A stretch of DNA of 29,387 nucleotides from Nemertoderma westbladi (taxonomy: Eukaryota; Xenacoelomorpha; Nemertodermatida; Nemertodermatidae): the NCBI GenBank assembly GCA_032718475.1, contig JAUCBJ010003311.1, positions 1 to 29,387 of the forward strand, given 5' to 3'. Shown here in pieces: positions 17,123 through 28,962 of this stretch (position 1 is its first letter; the number at the start of each line of letters is the position of its first letter). The notes below the pieces were generated by a model. The model was not told the DNA's origin. It did no database searches and was given only the letters and a program-made list of their open reading frames with translations. Made by a program: the position numbers and the translations under genes.

Positions 17123-19130
17123 TTATAACAGGAAGTAAGTTAAGTCAGTTGGCTTAACTTCCTGCTTTCCGTAGTTGCCAGATTCTTTGCTTGCCATTTC
17201 TAGTAGGCAGCGGCGTCCAATGGGGCGATTGAGTTTCTGTGGAATGAAATTTAGCTTGCCCTTTTCCCTGAGCACTACTAAATCTACTGATCTTACTAGG
17301 CCATCCGCGCTAACGTATGTCTCCACGATGCGCACTGTCTACCAATACTTGTGTGGAAGATCAGAGTCTACTACTAAGACCATGTCGCCCACTCTGGCAT
17401 TGTCTTTTACCGAAAAGCACTTGTTTCGAAGTTGTATACTGGGGAGGTAAAAGCGCTCAAAGTGGTATACGAATTGGGATGACAGTAATTGTGTCATCTT
17501 CCAGGTCTGTCGCAATAACTCGTCACTGTCTTCTGGTGTTGAGACTGGCAACATCACTACTTTCTTCTTCATCAGAAAGTGGGCTGGTGTGAGGGCCTCT
17601 AGTGCTTTGGGGCTGGTCGAAACGGTCATTAGGGGCCGACTGTTAAGATAGGTGGTCACTTCCTCTAAGATGGTACGGATAATTTCATCCATTAGGTAGG
17701 CTTTGCAGGGTAGTATGTGATGAAAAGCTACCTTTACACTACGAATTAATCTCTCCCAGCTCCCGCCCCACCAGGGTGCGTTTGCAGCATTAATGGACCA
17801 ACTGGAAGCAGAAACCTTCAACAGCTCATCAACTTGATCCTGGTTCCATTCTTCTATAGAGCGTGCTATCTCGTTGTTCGCTCCTATAAAGTTCGTGCCT
17901 TTGTCGGTCTTCATTGTATTGCTGGTGCCATATCGACTGATTTGCCTACGTAAGCACAGGATAAAGCTGTTCATGGAGATATCATTAACCATGTCTAGTT
18001 GTATAGCGCGGCAAGTCATGCAGACGAAGATGATGCACCATCTTTTAACTATGGTTCGAGCCCTCTTGACTTCTATTGGTCCAAATAGGTCTACACCTGT
18101 ATGTTTAAAGGGGGGCTCGTAACAGCTTACGCGTTCCTTTGGTAAGGGTGCTTCTAATTGAGTCATAGGCTGGCAATACAGTTTCCTACAGGGTAAACAG
18201 CTGCGCAAAACTTTGTTTAAGGCCTTTCTGGGCTTTACGAGATAATAGCGGGTACTTATTTCACTGAGGATGTGTTCCCTCCCCGCGTGCAACAGGGGAT
18301 TGTGCACATCTTGTATTATTTTGTGTTGAATGGCGGGATCGTAGATAATAATAGGGAATATCGTGTCTTGGGAAAGGGGGGCGTTGGTAAGTCGGCCTCC
18401 CACTCTGATTAGGCCGTCGAACATCACACTAGAAAATTTATCGTTCGACTGCATAGCGGGATGCTTCAGGTGGTAGTCATATGTTGATGCCCTTTCCTGT
18501 ACTTAAGATAATCGGAGTAATTGCCTATTTGTGTAATCTTCTTCGTGATCCAGCAACTTACTTTGCGTGAATTTTGCTTTATTACAACGATAATATACAT
18601 ACCGTTTCCATATTGTGATGGCGCGGCAAAGCTTGTGCCAGGAACTGTAATGGTCCAAGGCTTTGCTAATGAGCGGTGAAAGGCCGCCAGCCAAATCTGG
18701 GACTAAAAGGGTAATAAGGGCTTCACTGTCTGGGGGGCTTTGTTGGCTTATATTCTCACGTACATGCAGTGAAGATATGTCGATATTTCTGAATAGTTTT
18801 GATTTGGACGCTTTGTTCTTAGACTTAACGATTTCCGCGCCCTTTGCTTGTTGCCTTATTTCTGCGGGCGATAAGTTTGGGGGCCAACTATTCTCAGGGC
18901 CTTGCAAAAAGACAGGTCCCTGTAACCAACATTTAGTGTCTATCAGTTCCTGGGGGGTGGCACCGCGAGACGCAATGTCAGCGGGATTTAGTAATCCCGG
19001 ACAGTGTCTCCACTAATCAACATTTGTTTCTTTTAATATTCGTGCCACACGATTCGTCACATATACACCGAACTGGCATGTCGTGTTGGTCAGATATTCT
19101 AAAACTTTTCAAACAATTTCGTAGGTCCCT
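17123..19130 (-). pseudogene. BEL/Pao pol: RNase H tail, integrase and C-terminal domain
   Basis: One reading frame runs through this block, interrupted by TAG (19013-19015), TAA (18503-18505) and TAG (17339-17341). Order: RNase H end (VYVTNRVARI), the connector WRHCPGLLNPADIASRG, a linker, an HHCC zinc-binding domain (HNPLLHAGREH, CLPC), then the retroviral-type integrase core with GVDLFGP (about 18079-18096), TDKGTNF (aspartate codon 17903-17905) and GGSWERLIRS (glutamate codon 17753-17755). These supply the D, D and E of the catalytic triad. A C-terminal domain of the DUF5641 type follows (PAHFL, VGDMVLVVDSDLP, LNRPIG), ending at 17123. The integrase would insert cDNA into the host genome. 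The catalytic triad is intact although the frame is not. Confidence 0.92.
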
Positions 19131-20150
19131 TTCGTTCCAATAGGGTCCTTTGTGAAGGACCGGTACAGAACCATCAGGCCTTGTCCGACAGGCGTAAGCC
19201 AACATAGGTTTTGGATGTCTAGGTCTTTTCTCTAGAATTTCTAAAGCCTCGGGAACATTCTGACCTATTAACATTTGTATGCCTGGATAGTCTGGGTTAA
19301 AACGGGGAATATTGTGACTATGTACAAGGGTGTCATTATCCCAGTTATAAGCCTTGGCTTGACTTTTTGCAAAGTTACGGATAGCGACCATTTTAATATT
19401 GGAAACTCTATCTCGGCCACCGGTGTCCTGTGGTGTAGATAGGGATGCTTTATAATATTTTGTCTCGATCGTCAATTGCCAACGCTTCATTATCCCAGAT
19501 AATGTTAATTTCATGTCGTGCCCTTGCTCCCCAGCAAACAAGAATTCTGCTAGTTCTGCATCAATGAAAGTACCTGTACTTCCGGTGTCCATGAGGGCGT
19601 TGACTATGACGCTATTACTTCCAGCATGGAGTCGAACTTGAAGTACCGGAAACTCTCGGACTCTGACATCCTGGAATGGCCAAGCGCTGGAGTCGCTCTC
19701 TACCTTGAAGCAGTCATCCAGCGCAGATTCTTCGTAGGTGAAGGCCTCATATATGCTAACATGGTTGCAGCACTCGTCGTCGTCCGATAACTCATCCGGA
19801 CGAAAGGCATCTGGTCCCTCGTCAGATGAGTCATTCTCATAGTCGGTAAAATGCACATATTGATCCGGTTCCTCCTTAGGGGCTCGGTCTAGGTGCAACA
19901 AAGGGTGATGGGATCCCTGGCACACTGGACAAGTTTTTACATTTACTAATCTACACTTACGTCGCAAATGTCCTGGTCTGAGGCACAAAAAGCATGTTGA
20001 CAAGTCCAAGACTGTCTGCCGTCTCTCTTTCAGGGTTTTCTTTAAGAAGGCATTGCATTTCGCAGGCGGATGTGAGTCTGTTTTACAAAGAGGACACTTA
20101 GGGTCAGTGCTGGTAGCTGTTATCGTATTGTAAGTTTTAGAGGCTGATTT
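19131..20150 (-). pseudogene. BEL/Pao zinc knuckles and aspartic protease
   Basis: This continues the gag frame after a TGA at 20151-20153. Two CX2CX4HX4C zinc knuckles are visible, CPLCKTDSHPPAKC (20055-20096) and CFLCLRPGHLRRKC (19953-19994), with a third Cys/His cluster, CPVCQGSHHPLLH, at about 19895-19931. An acidic linker follows, then the protease with the active-site MDTGSTGTFID (around 19581), and further on LIGQNVPEALE, as in the DUF1758-type proteases of BEL/Pao. After the protease the usual TxLGW block is degenerate, and within about 60 bases the sequence is in RNase H. The open frame itself runs on to 19017, but past about 19130 that is out-of-frame reading of pol. Confidence 0.9.
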
Positions 20151-20153
20151 TCA

Positions 20154-21150
20154 ACTGTCCGTGGATGTTTTCTTTGTGGGGTTAACAAACTTAGGGGGAG
20201 GAGCCCTTCGATTTGATTTACCTTGACTACTATGCTTGTACTCGTTTTGAGAATTTGCGTCACTATAGTACACACTTTTGCATCCCTCGGCGTCTGTATC
20301 AGAGCAATCGGAGGGACACTCCTCATAATTAGTGACGTAGGCATACCGCCTTTTGGTTGTCGCTTTATCGGTACCCTTTGCGTCAGAACGGGTGCTCTTT
20401 TCCCGATTCATGGTGATGAGATAGGTAGAGGTTTCTGCCTTTTAGAAACTTCTGAATGAGTCCATATCTGGGAAGCATCTATGCTTGAGTTTATAGTTAT
20501 ACGTATATCTATCCCATCTGGTTCCCGTGGAGCCCTTGGGCAATGCACTAGAAACAAACTGGACCGTCATAATAGTATCGTATACTTGTTTCTGCCCAAG
20601 CCAATCAAGCTGGCGACAGATTTCCTCCACTTCATCCCTAAACTCTACCATCCCGTTTTGAGTGGATCTGTTTTTAGAGATTAATCTGTCATACATGTTA
20701 CGTGCCAAACTTTCTTCGTTTCCATACCGCTCCTTTAAGGTATCCCAAACAGTGTTAATGCCGTCTACATGGCCCACACATCTGCCTGTTGCCTGATGCG
20801 GCCATCTGTTTTGGGGGTCCCTCCAGACAGCTTATTAGGTATCTAAGCTTTTCACGTTTGCTTAGTGGGGACTCGAGAATACTATCTTTACAGAATTCTG
20901 CAGAGGGTAGCCACTTCAGTTCGTCGCCATCAAATTTTAAAATTTGACCCGAGGAGACACACTGTCGGGCTTCATTCCTAGCCATATATCTGGTTAAGTC
21001 AGCTTGTACTCCCGAAGAATTTAACATAATTTCTGTTAAATGCGAACTTTGGTCGTTCTGATATGCCGTGTTTTCGGCATGGATGCCACTCACATCTGAG
21101 GCACGTTTCAGAATTTTTACGCCCTGTGACGCTGCTTGCGGGTCTGCTTT
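20154..21150 (-). pseudogene. BEL/Pao gag, conserved middle region (DUF1759-like)
   Basis: The conserved core of BEL/Pao Gag: LKFDGDELKWLPSAEFCKDS and YLISCLEGPPKQM (21093-20755 frame), then after a frameshift near 20770 INTVWDTLKERYGNEESLA and a long helical stretch (20777-20442). An in-frame TAA at 20442-20444 separates this from a basic, Ser/Lys-rich region (20411-20151), which ends in TGA at 20151-20153 and leads to the zinc knuckles. The protein packages the element RNA. It is not functional as found. Confidence 0.82.
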
Positions 21151-21158
21151 CCTATTTA

Positions 21159-22168
21159 TTATTGTGATTGGTCTTGCATTAAGGCTATTTGTTGTTCTAA
21201 GTTATCAGTCCTTAATGCTAGAGACTCGTTTTCATGAGACAAGGAATCCTTTCTTTGTAACAAAGAATCAATGATTTCTCGTGAGTCATTGTTGTCCAGG
21301 GGTCTGGGTTGTCTGACTTCTGGCACACGATTGTGAGTGTTCTGTAGGTTGGGGTCTAACGGGGGTACATAGGCCTCTGTATGTGTAATAAGGTCACCTT
21401 GGGGAAGCACCTCAATGGGAGCGTCTGGCGCAAACCTGACACTACCTCTGGGGTAAGTCCTTCCCTGTCCGTCACTTTGAATTGGCATCCCCCCGCCGGA
21501 TGACAACGGCGCTCCTGGTCCCGGATGCCGGGTCCCCACTATTACCGGCGCACTAGCAGCCAAGTGGGTCGATCCGGGAGCCAGGTGCCTGCCATCCGGT
21601 AGGTTTCGCTGACTATAATAGACGGTTGAGCGAGGATTTATCTCCGCTTTCGTTATTGGGGATATATTTGTGTTGAATGACACCCTTTCATCCCTTGTCT
21701 TAGCTAAAGTGCTAGACAGGTAGTTAGGCTTGGGAGGTTCTGGGCAATCCATACGAGGAATATGGTTCGAGATGGGGCCTATTGGTGGTATAATATCTCT
21801 ATCGCGGTAAGGGGTTGCCGCTATAGTTGGGTGTGGAACTACTACTGGGTCAATTGGCTCGGCTGATACACTACACGATGGGGGTGCTACCATCTGGGAT
21901 GGCTTCCGTTCCCGTGGATCTATATAGATCTTGAACCCAGGATCATTCGGCTCATCTTCCTCCTGTAACCTACCCAGTGGGGGCCGTGAATCCAGCGATC
22001 TCAGGTGGTTTAAATCAGTTGGCTCTGGGGGCATCCTGTCTTTTATATGGAGGCAGGTCCAGCAGTGCCACTCTAACAGCTCTCTTTCGTAGAGTAGCTA
22101 CCACTTTCACTAGCGTCGGTGGGGTTTCCTTCATCCGACGAAGCATAAGTCCCTTTATACTGTCTATC
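21159..22168 (-). pseudogene. BEL/Pao gag, proline-rich part and coiled coil
   Basis: The main open stretch (22034-21159) encodes about 290 residues rich in Pro and Arg (DPRERKPSQMV, PPIGPISNHIPRMD) and ends with a coiled coil (SLLQRKDSLSHENESLALRT). Between 22168 and 22040 the preceding frame continues with a TAG (22073-22075) and a TAA (22043-22045) and then shifts. BEL/Pao elements often have variable, low-complexity N-terminal gag extensions of this kind; assignment rests on position and strand. Confidence 0.6.
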
Positions 22169-23491
22169 TCATCCTTGGTTTGAACCTAACTTTTCCTTGC
22201 GCTGATTTTCACTCAACCGTTTCAGTGCTATTTGATTTGGTAGAGCTATGTCGGCTTCTAAGTGTTCATTATTTTGCTGCTCAACTTCTAACTGTAACTC
22301 ATTACGTCGCTGTTCAGCCTCTAACCGCAACTCACCACGTCGCCGCTCAGCATCATTTCGTCGCTGGTTTGCGCTCAACTATAATTCCATTCCTAATATT
22401 TCCTTATCAGCTGCATGCTCTTCTACCTGTGCTTGTATGTCTCGCTCGGCTTCTATTCCTTCTAGAACTGTCATTGATTCAGGACTAGAAGGGGCTAAAC
22501 CCTTTAACCTCCTACGTAGTTCAGCCTCTCCTATTATAGCTATGTAATACTGTAGGTGTCGTGATAAGGCGTCCATGCCTTCACCCTCGTCGGAATCTTC
22601 CGAATCTGTGCGCAAGTCTCGCGGTACTACTGTACCGGAACAAGCCACATCGACACCAGGGGGAATGGTTAACCAGCTACCACAGCTACTTCTGCTGCTG
22701 CTGACTATGGCAGCTAATTCGGCGTCATGATGTCTACTAGACACTTCCCAGGAGGCGGACAAGACTAGATGGATTCTGCAGACTAGTTCCTTGACTTTAA
22801 AGTATGCAGCTGGGTTAGGTCTAGGGTCAGGCTGTACAGTCTGTAACTCATGTGTAAGGGTTCCTATGCGCTGATTAAATTCAGTTACTTGGCTATAGAC
22901 CAACGCAGATAGTTCTCCTGTGCTGCATGGGACTTGGGGAGCCTTTAACTTATATAAGTCAGCCCACGCCATGTCATTAAACCGGAAAAACCTATGAAGT
23001 TCCTGATGGTTAATGTAAGTTTATCAGATGGTGCAATTCCTCCCCATAGTCTCCCTGTTCAGCAGCTACAGCTCCAGTGGTTATTCTTTGCTGGTAGCTG
23101 TCAATCTCCTCCAGCAGGCGAGCTAGTCTAGCCTGTGGGTGGACCGGGACTGTCTCGTCCGCTAAGTTCTGAGAAAGGGTGCTGTCGTCCAGAGGATGCA
23201 ATTCCTCATTGTTGTTAGGTGAGGGGGCGAACATAATGGGGGATGTGTCCATAACTAACAGTGTTGGTGAACTTCTGTGATTTGTACAGGGTCAGTTGTG
23301 AGCGGTTCTACTTCCTCATTGTTCACAATCCCTCCAGTAAACTGCCTAGTTCTTATACGGGACCTGTGCCAAGATTTCTTACTAGGGATGGGTGGTGCAA
23401 CTGAGTTAGTAGTAGGAAGAATTTCAGTAATTGGACAGTTATAGGTGGCGGACGTCGAGCAGATGGCCGGGTCTTGGTATCTGATCTTGAG
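22169..23491 (-). pseudogene. BEL/Pao gag, N-terminal region, broken
   Basis: Pieces in order: an open frame without ATG (23491-23258), ending in TAG at 23255-23257; a shifted frame beginning MDTSPIMFAPSPNNNEE (23252-23010); then 22972-22379 (197 residues; the frame is open upstream to about 23015), ending in TAG at 22379-22381; and the same frame continues as a strongly charged helical repeat (ELRLEAEQRRNELQLEVEQQ) to TGA at 22169-22171. The Glu/Arg/Gln-rich repeat predicts a coiled coil. The first ATG available for the whole gag is at 23493-23495 (minus), but it is out of frame with what follows, so the true start is not certain. Confidence 0.6.
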
Positions 23492-23500
23492 TCATGTTAA

Positions 23501-26500
23501 GTCAATAGAATCTTTACACAAGCTAAGTATAGTAGCTACAAATAGATTTTAACTAAGTATTATTTCTGTAAAGCAAAGAATTAATCGTTAGCGGTATTTT
23601 CTATTTGCGCCACCTAGAGAATAAATAATTTGACTGTTTTGGGAAATACAATGGTTTTTTGCTCCCGCTGGGTGGCTTTATTTTCAACAAATTAAAACGC
23701 CCTGCTAAAGGAAACGGGAGTAACAAGTATCACAGAAGCCTTTATGCAATTCCAGTCTCTCCGCTAGTAGTCGCTGTCTACAGTGATTCCAGTAGATGCT
23801 GTCCATTGCTGTCTACTTAATGATGGTATTCAAGAATGTCAGGTATGAGTTATTGTTTAATGAGAGGTGTGGAGATCTGGGTTCCACAAATTGGATAAGC
23901 CAATGAATGTAAATAATATCCAACCACCGTTGTGTATTATTGGTGACAGGGATGAATTGTGTCTTGATGTACAAGGCGAGTTAGCAGCAGCAATGCTGGG
24001 AACGGAATTTGGTATGTCGCGACTAGGTAGGTTAGACAAAGGGGTTTTAGTCTGAGTTGAAGCCGTTTGGCGACAAGCTGTCTGGTATGGTATGTCGTCG
24101 TGGGGCGAGATGTAAATCGCCATGGGGTGGATCAAATTGGGGGTCGCAATAAATCACTGGCACTTAAATAATGTGCGAAGTTTGTTTGTCAATCTCAAGC
24201 ACGAATGCTACTGAGGTTATTCCTGCAAATAATGTCGTTATAAATAAATATATGTGTCTGAAGTCGCCTGCAATCCAAACAAATTACTATGTTCAGAATG
24301 TAATTAGCGTGGGTGTCTGTTCCCTTGAACTAAATACAAGGATTAATATGCGTCGATATCTGGCCGGTTTTTTACCTGTTAAACAAACAGTTTAATGGCC
24401 TAGAGAAGAATGTAATAATTAAGTAATGATGGTACGTAGGTAGTAAAACGTACTTACGGTATATGGGGGTTTGCAACACTATGTTGCAAGTTTATAATAA
24501 TAAACAGTTAGTTAGTACAACAGTAATATGTACGTACAGTAAAACAATAAAAATATATGTACCGGGTTACTTAGTTGCGTCCGTTACACACCGCTTAAAT
24601 ACCAATTAAATTATTAAGCTACGGTAATGAGTGTAGTAATTTATCTGCAATTAATCGTTTCACACGCAGTATGTCCTCACACTCCCTCGGGTGTTTTGGA
24701 TTCACACTGACTTCGCAAACTGACGACTAATAATGTTAAATTAAACCACAGCCACACAAGCAGACTCTTTAACTCAATTAGTGATTTTCACGAATATGCA
24801 CCTGCAATAACTGCATTCGCACAATACTGCACAACAAATTTCACAAATGCTAGTATAATATTGTAACACATCAAACCAAACTACAGTATCACACCAAATA
24901 ATCGCGGGATTATCAATATTATCTTTTGTCAATAACGCTCCCCCTGTTTTGCAACTTTACGCTTCACGTGCCGCCGGCCTACGATTTTACGCCTCCCTCG
25001 GGGAACATAGGTTTTACAGCTCACGTTCGGAGAATTTACACGTTGTGTACAATGTAATGTTTCAAATCCTTTAACAATTCGTCGACAAAGCATTCAGTTC
25101 TCAATATCAAATAAAATAGAATCATACGCAAATAACACAACACCTGTTCTACGCGCAATTGAAGTAGTTTATTTACACGGAAGCCGCTGTGCGAAGTAGG
25201 TATAATAAAACTGCAGTTTTTATCATAGTCCACCACCACAGCACACTTGATGTTCGAGATGTTAATGTAACTAAATGTAATATAACACTGCCTTAGGGAC
25301 AATGTTTGGAAGAGTATTTTACTGTCCGGGAGGCAGTAAATTGGAAGCAAGTATTTTACTGTCAAGGCGTTTATGGGAGGCTAACCTGAAAATGCCTAGC
25401 AAGCCGTTATGTAGTTCTTATGAGTGTTATCAATGCCTCGGGATACCTGCCGCATAGCAGGAACACTCACGAAAGTGTGGGGGTATATATATATTATCTA
25501 ATATATATATCTTAATGAGATCTAGAATTAGTTACTGTAAGTATAAAGCCTCAGCACTTACAAACTGCTTCAAAGGGGTGCGATAGTTACGTGTAAACCG
25601 TTCCGTTATATTGTGTTGTTGGCTAGTAAATGTACGTATGACTTACATATATCACAGGTAGGACACTACGTTGGCCTAGTGCGTGATAAGCGCACGGTTT
25701 ACTCGAATCACTTGCTTTGCTGGTAAATAATAGTTACTAGTTGGGAATAATATAGCAGTACTATGGACACACACATTCGCATTAAATGAACCGAATCTTA
25801 TTACTGACAGGGCGCAATATACACTCACGGTGTGGAAATCGAGTTGGTCTGATCTCTGGTCCAATATATTCATCAACAAGTAATGCAATAATAGTAAATG
25901 CAAACATAAGTTATAAATTGCAAATGATTAGTGATTAGTTATCAAATTAGCAAGTGATTAGGTAAAATATTGCACGCCACTGTAACTAACGTGGCTTGCT
26001 GGGCTATAAAATTGATGTAAAGTACCTGAAGATGGTATCAGGTTAAGCCTATCGTGTCAAGGTGGACAGCAGATTATATATGGATACAAACAATGCTCAG
26101 TGAAAATAGAACAGCCAATAAGACGCAAGAATACCGGCTTCGGTAGTTACCAATGAGAGTTCAGTAATACCACAACTGTTGTTAGGCAACATATAAACAA
26201 CTTTATGGGCTATTCAATACACAAGAAGCACAAATATTATATGCACTGAAACCGAATAATAATCTGATAAAAATATAAGATTTCTGTATACAGTTAGCAT
26301 TGGCAGCAAAACACGGGTGGTTAAATGGCACCTAATTCTCTACGATAAATCTCTGTGTTTGGTAGGGCAATTTGAAAATGTGTCTTACATTAATGTTTCA
26401 TGAACTATAAATAAAATAAAACATCTGAATTATATTAAAAACTTTCAAAATAATAGCACCAAATATGTCGTTAGACTTGATTACTGTAAGAAAAAAAAGA

Positions 26501-27184
26501 TACTGACTACTACTGGCTACTGATCTAGAGCAAAAACGGCTCTAACGATTTTGATGAAATTTTGCATGGACCGTGATAATAGATTTCTAATGGTACTTGT
26601 GAAATCGCGGTTTAAATTGAAACATCTCAACTTGTTTTATTTCGAAAAATAGCCCCAAAACACGAAAATTGCCATAGGCGCAATGATAAAACACCAGCTG
26701 GCACTCATGAAATATGTATAGAGATGTCCTGGTCATGCATTCAATAGGAAGGGCAACTAACAAAGAAGTACTTTCTGTGCCAAGTATTATCACTCTACTC
26801 TATCCAAATTTTGCCATTTTTTGGTCAAAAATATGCTGATAATTTTTTTCAAATCAGTTTCTAGAAATTTTGCCAGTACATATTGAACAGCCAATGCAAT
26901 GCTACCTGAAACTGAAAACAGAATTGAAATTCATTGATAAATGACAAAAGTAGTAGCAGTTTATGTGAAAAAATTTCACTTACTGAGAAAAATGGGTTCA
27001 AAGTGAAAAGTGCTAAATTTTGCTTATAATAATCTATATCTCAAGAAGTAGTTCGATCTAGAGCATGAAATCGGTGCCTATACCCACTAATTCGGTCACT
27101 GCGGATTCAAAAATAACAATCTCAGCCCGTGGTAGCCCAGCAAAGTCACATCCTTCGAAATTGCTACTATACAGTCCCGCTCTC
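23501..27184. other. Long stretch without a supported gene
   Basis: AT-rich DNA; the left part may contain the 5' leader or LTR of the BEL/Pao element, but no LTR pair exists to prove it. Small features: a TATA-rich inverted repeat near 25485-25512 (arms of TATATATATA), two copies of AGTATTTTACTGTC (about 25311 and 25351), and the inverted repeat ACCTGA..TCAGGT (about 26022-26041). The open frames on both strands are short and lack coding character. No RNA gene is recognised. Confidence 0.5.
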
Positions 27185-27240
27185 AAAAAGCATTCCTTTG
27201 ATCAAACATTGATCAAACATTGATCAAAGTTTGATCAAAA
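27185..27240 (+). repeat. Left inverted end with four 11-bp iterons
   Basis: Four TTGATCAA palindromes in phase at exactly 11 bp, following AAAAAGCATTCC. It matches the right end in inverted orientation, except that the right end has one more iteron. Confidence 0.88.
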
Positions 27241-27256
27241 TGTGTCCATAGAATAT

Positions 27257-27378
27257 CATTGAAAGTAGCATTGACATTGAAATGACATTGATGGCATATT
27301 GAAATGACCTTGAAATCGATGGACCGAAATTCCAGACTTTCTGTCTCATATTGAAATGACATTGAAATGATTTCAAGG
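27257..27378 (+). repeat. Subterminal ATTGAAATGAC repeats
   Basis: ATTGAAATGAC or a close variant occurs four or more times (about 27277, 27298, 27350, 27361). CCTTGAAATC (27308-27317) and GATTTCAAGG (27369-27378) form a 10-bp inverted repeat around part of the cluster. A short open frame on the minus strand here is a by-product. Confidence 0.7.
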
Positions 27379-27536
27379 TAACAGTTTACATCGCCCTTCT
27401 GCGGCATACCTTTGAACTCAGATTCCCGCCGAGAACTGGCTTTTGTTAATGGCCAAGCCGCGATGTGATTGACAGGGCGGTGGATGGAGCTTGCTTGACT
27501 TTGTGGATGGACAGCGATTGGATTTACATGGCGGTG

Positions 27537-27660
27537 TTGTGGTAGTGTCCCAGACTGAGTTTTGTTCTTGTAGGGCAGGGCCTATTATTACACCAACAAC
27601 TAGTTCAGAAAAACAGCCTTTGGAATATTTTTAATTTATTGTTATATTAGAAATTGTTTC
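27537..27660 (+). repeat. Internal duplication A, copy 1
   Basis: GTGTTGTGGTAGTGT followed by CAGACTGAGT, then CAGCCTNTGGAATATT and TTAGAAATT blocks, is repeated at about 28466-28590 with similar spacing. It lies inside the iteron-bounded element. Confidence 0.75.
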
Positions 27661-28288
27661 AATGTTCCTTAAATCAGAATCAAGGCCAAAGACCTCCATT
27701 GACCTAGCAGCGCGATGGCTGCCGTTGCATTGCATTTGCTTATACAGTAATTGTGTAAATTCGACAAGCTTCCTGCCTGCCCCTGTCTCTAATTATACTA
27801 ATAAATGTAAATAAATAAATCCAAGCGCCAGCGCCAATCTAAATTTTTCTATCTTCTTTTCCGTTAAGATTTTTCTACCTTCTAAATTTTTAGCAGGTCT
27901 TTTAGCGGGTGCCCCTAAAATACCTTCTAAAAATTTACGTAATTTAATTTTAATACTCTGATAAGGTAATTTTATTGAAAACCTAATTTGTTTTAAAGTA
28001 CACTATGTTATGTACAATGTACATCATTAGTTACGTATTTTTTAATTAAGTTTAACGTATTGTAATTATAATTTTTTAAATATTAAAAATCAAATTGGGT
28101 TAGTAATACTTATTCAATTATGCTCATTCATTTTTAATTAATGGAGGGTTTTAACCATCCGGCCGACAAACCACACTTTTGCTCACAGGTCGTTGTAAGA
28201 CAAGGCATCAATATAACCCCAGTGAACCCATACCCTCTCTTGGTGTGGACTATTACTATATCATTGTACAAGCTGCGGACCTGCACCA

Positions 28289-28310
28289 CCCCCCCCCCCC
28301 CCCCCCCCCC
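28289..28310. repeat. Homopolymer of 22 C
   Basis: An uninterrupted C run inside the iteron-bounded element. It produces a spurious glycine-rich frame on the minus strand. Confidence 0.9.
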
Positions 28311-28349
28311 ATTATAATGTGTTGTAGCCATCCACCCAACCCATTGCGT

Positions 28350-28440
28350 AACTCAGAATTAAACTCCACACAGCACAGCCCATACCTGCCATTGCTTTCA
28401 TTACGCCACATCGCCAAGTGGAGATTCAATTGTAAATTAT
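28350..28440 (+). repeat. Internal duplication B, copy 1
   Basis: CAGAATTAAACTCCACACAG, TTGCTTTCATTAC and CGCCAAGTGGAGATTCAATT occur here and again at about 28963-29036, with small insertions in the second copy. Together with duplication A this shows that the element grew by internal duplications. Confidence 0.78.
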
Positions 28441-28465
28441 TATAATCATTATTAGATTGACAACA

Positions 28466-28590
28466 CAGTGTTGTGGTAGTGTACCAGTACCAGACTGAGT
28501 CTTGTAATAGGCCCCACTAACAACTCCGGGCTACGTTCTGAAATACAGCCTCTGGAATATTATTAAATTATTTTCTTTAGAAATTATTCA
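28466..28590 (+). repeat. Internal duplication A, copy 2
   Basis: This is the second copy of 27537-27660, about 930 bp downstream in the same orientation and diverged by small indels. Confidence 0.75.
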
Positions 28591-28962
28591 CTAGAAAGCC
28601 AGTCTGTCAATTTAATCGTCCAGTATCAATTCCCGCGGGCTAATACAATTTATTTTCGGGCTAAGGATGCCCTGCCCACTGGCTAAGAACGCTTGCGGGT
28701 AAACGATTCCCATTTTGTGGGCTAAGAATTCCCGCGGGCTAAGTCATCACCCAACCGAACATACAGTTCACTGTAACTGCTTTACTCGCATCTCTGTAAC
28801 AACAACCCAAATGCTGTGATTCACAGTATGCGATTTCACCGTGCTGTCACCGCAAGTGTATCTGAGAACAGGCCCATTACTGGTACAGCTACAATTAGTT
28901 TCCACATACAATTACACAATACACTACATACAATAACGTAAACAATACACATACAATTAGTT

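Larger units (their letters stand above)
17119..23500 (-). mobile_element. Decayed BEL/Pao LTR retrotransposon lacking reverse transcriptase
   Basis: Reading leftward the order is gag (23491-20151), zinc knuckles and aspartic protease (20150-19131), then directly the tail of RNase H and the integrase (19130-17123). This is BEL/Pao order, but the reverse transcriptase and most of RNase H, normally several hundred residues, are absent between protease and RNase H tail. No LTR pair can be found: the left end abuts an unrelated ORF1-like scrap right after the pol stop, and DNA to the right of gag has no second copy on the left. The element carries many stops and frameshifts and is dead. The terms below (DUF1759, DUF1758, DUF5641) are family names that I assign from motif order, not from a search. 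Confidence 0.9.

Noticed and set aside
17123-22381. A nuclear code in which TAA and TAG mean glutamine, because stops sit where Gln would fit
   Set aside because: The intact aminotransferase gene uses only CAG and CAA for its glutamines and has no internal TAA or TAG; the retroelement also has TGA stops and frameshifts, so it is simply decayed.
23590-23620. BEL/Pao primer-binding site (TGGCGCAAATAG on the minus strand)
   Set aside because: It begins with TGG, but the bases before it do not end in CA and no LTR pair exists to place it, so it cannot be supported.
28134-28331. Glycine-rich small protein
   Set aside because: The glycines come from the 22-base C tract; nothing around it looks coding.
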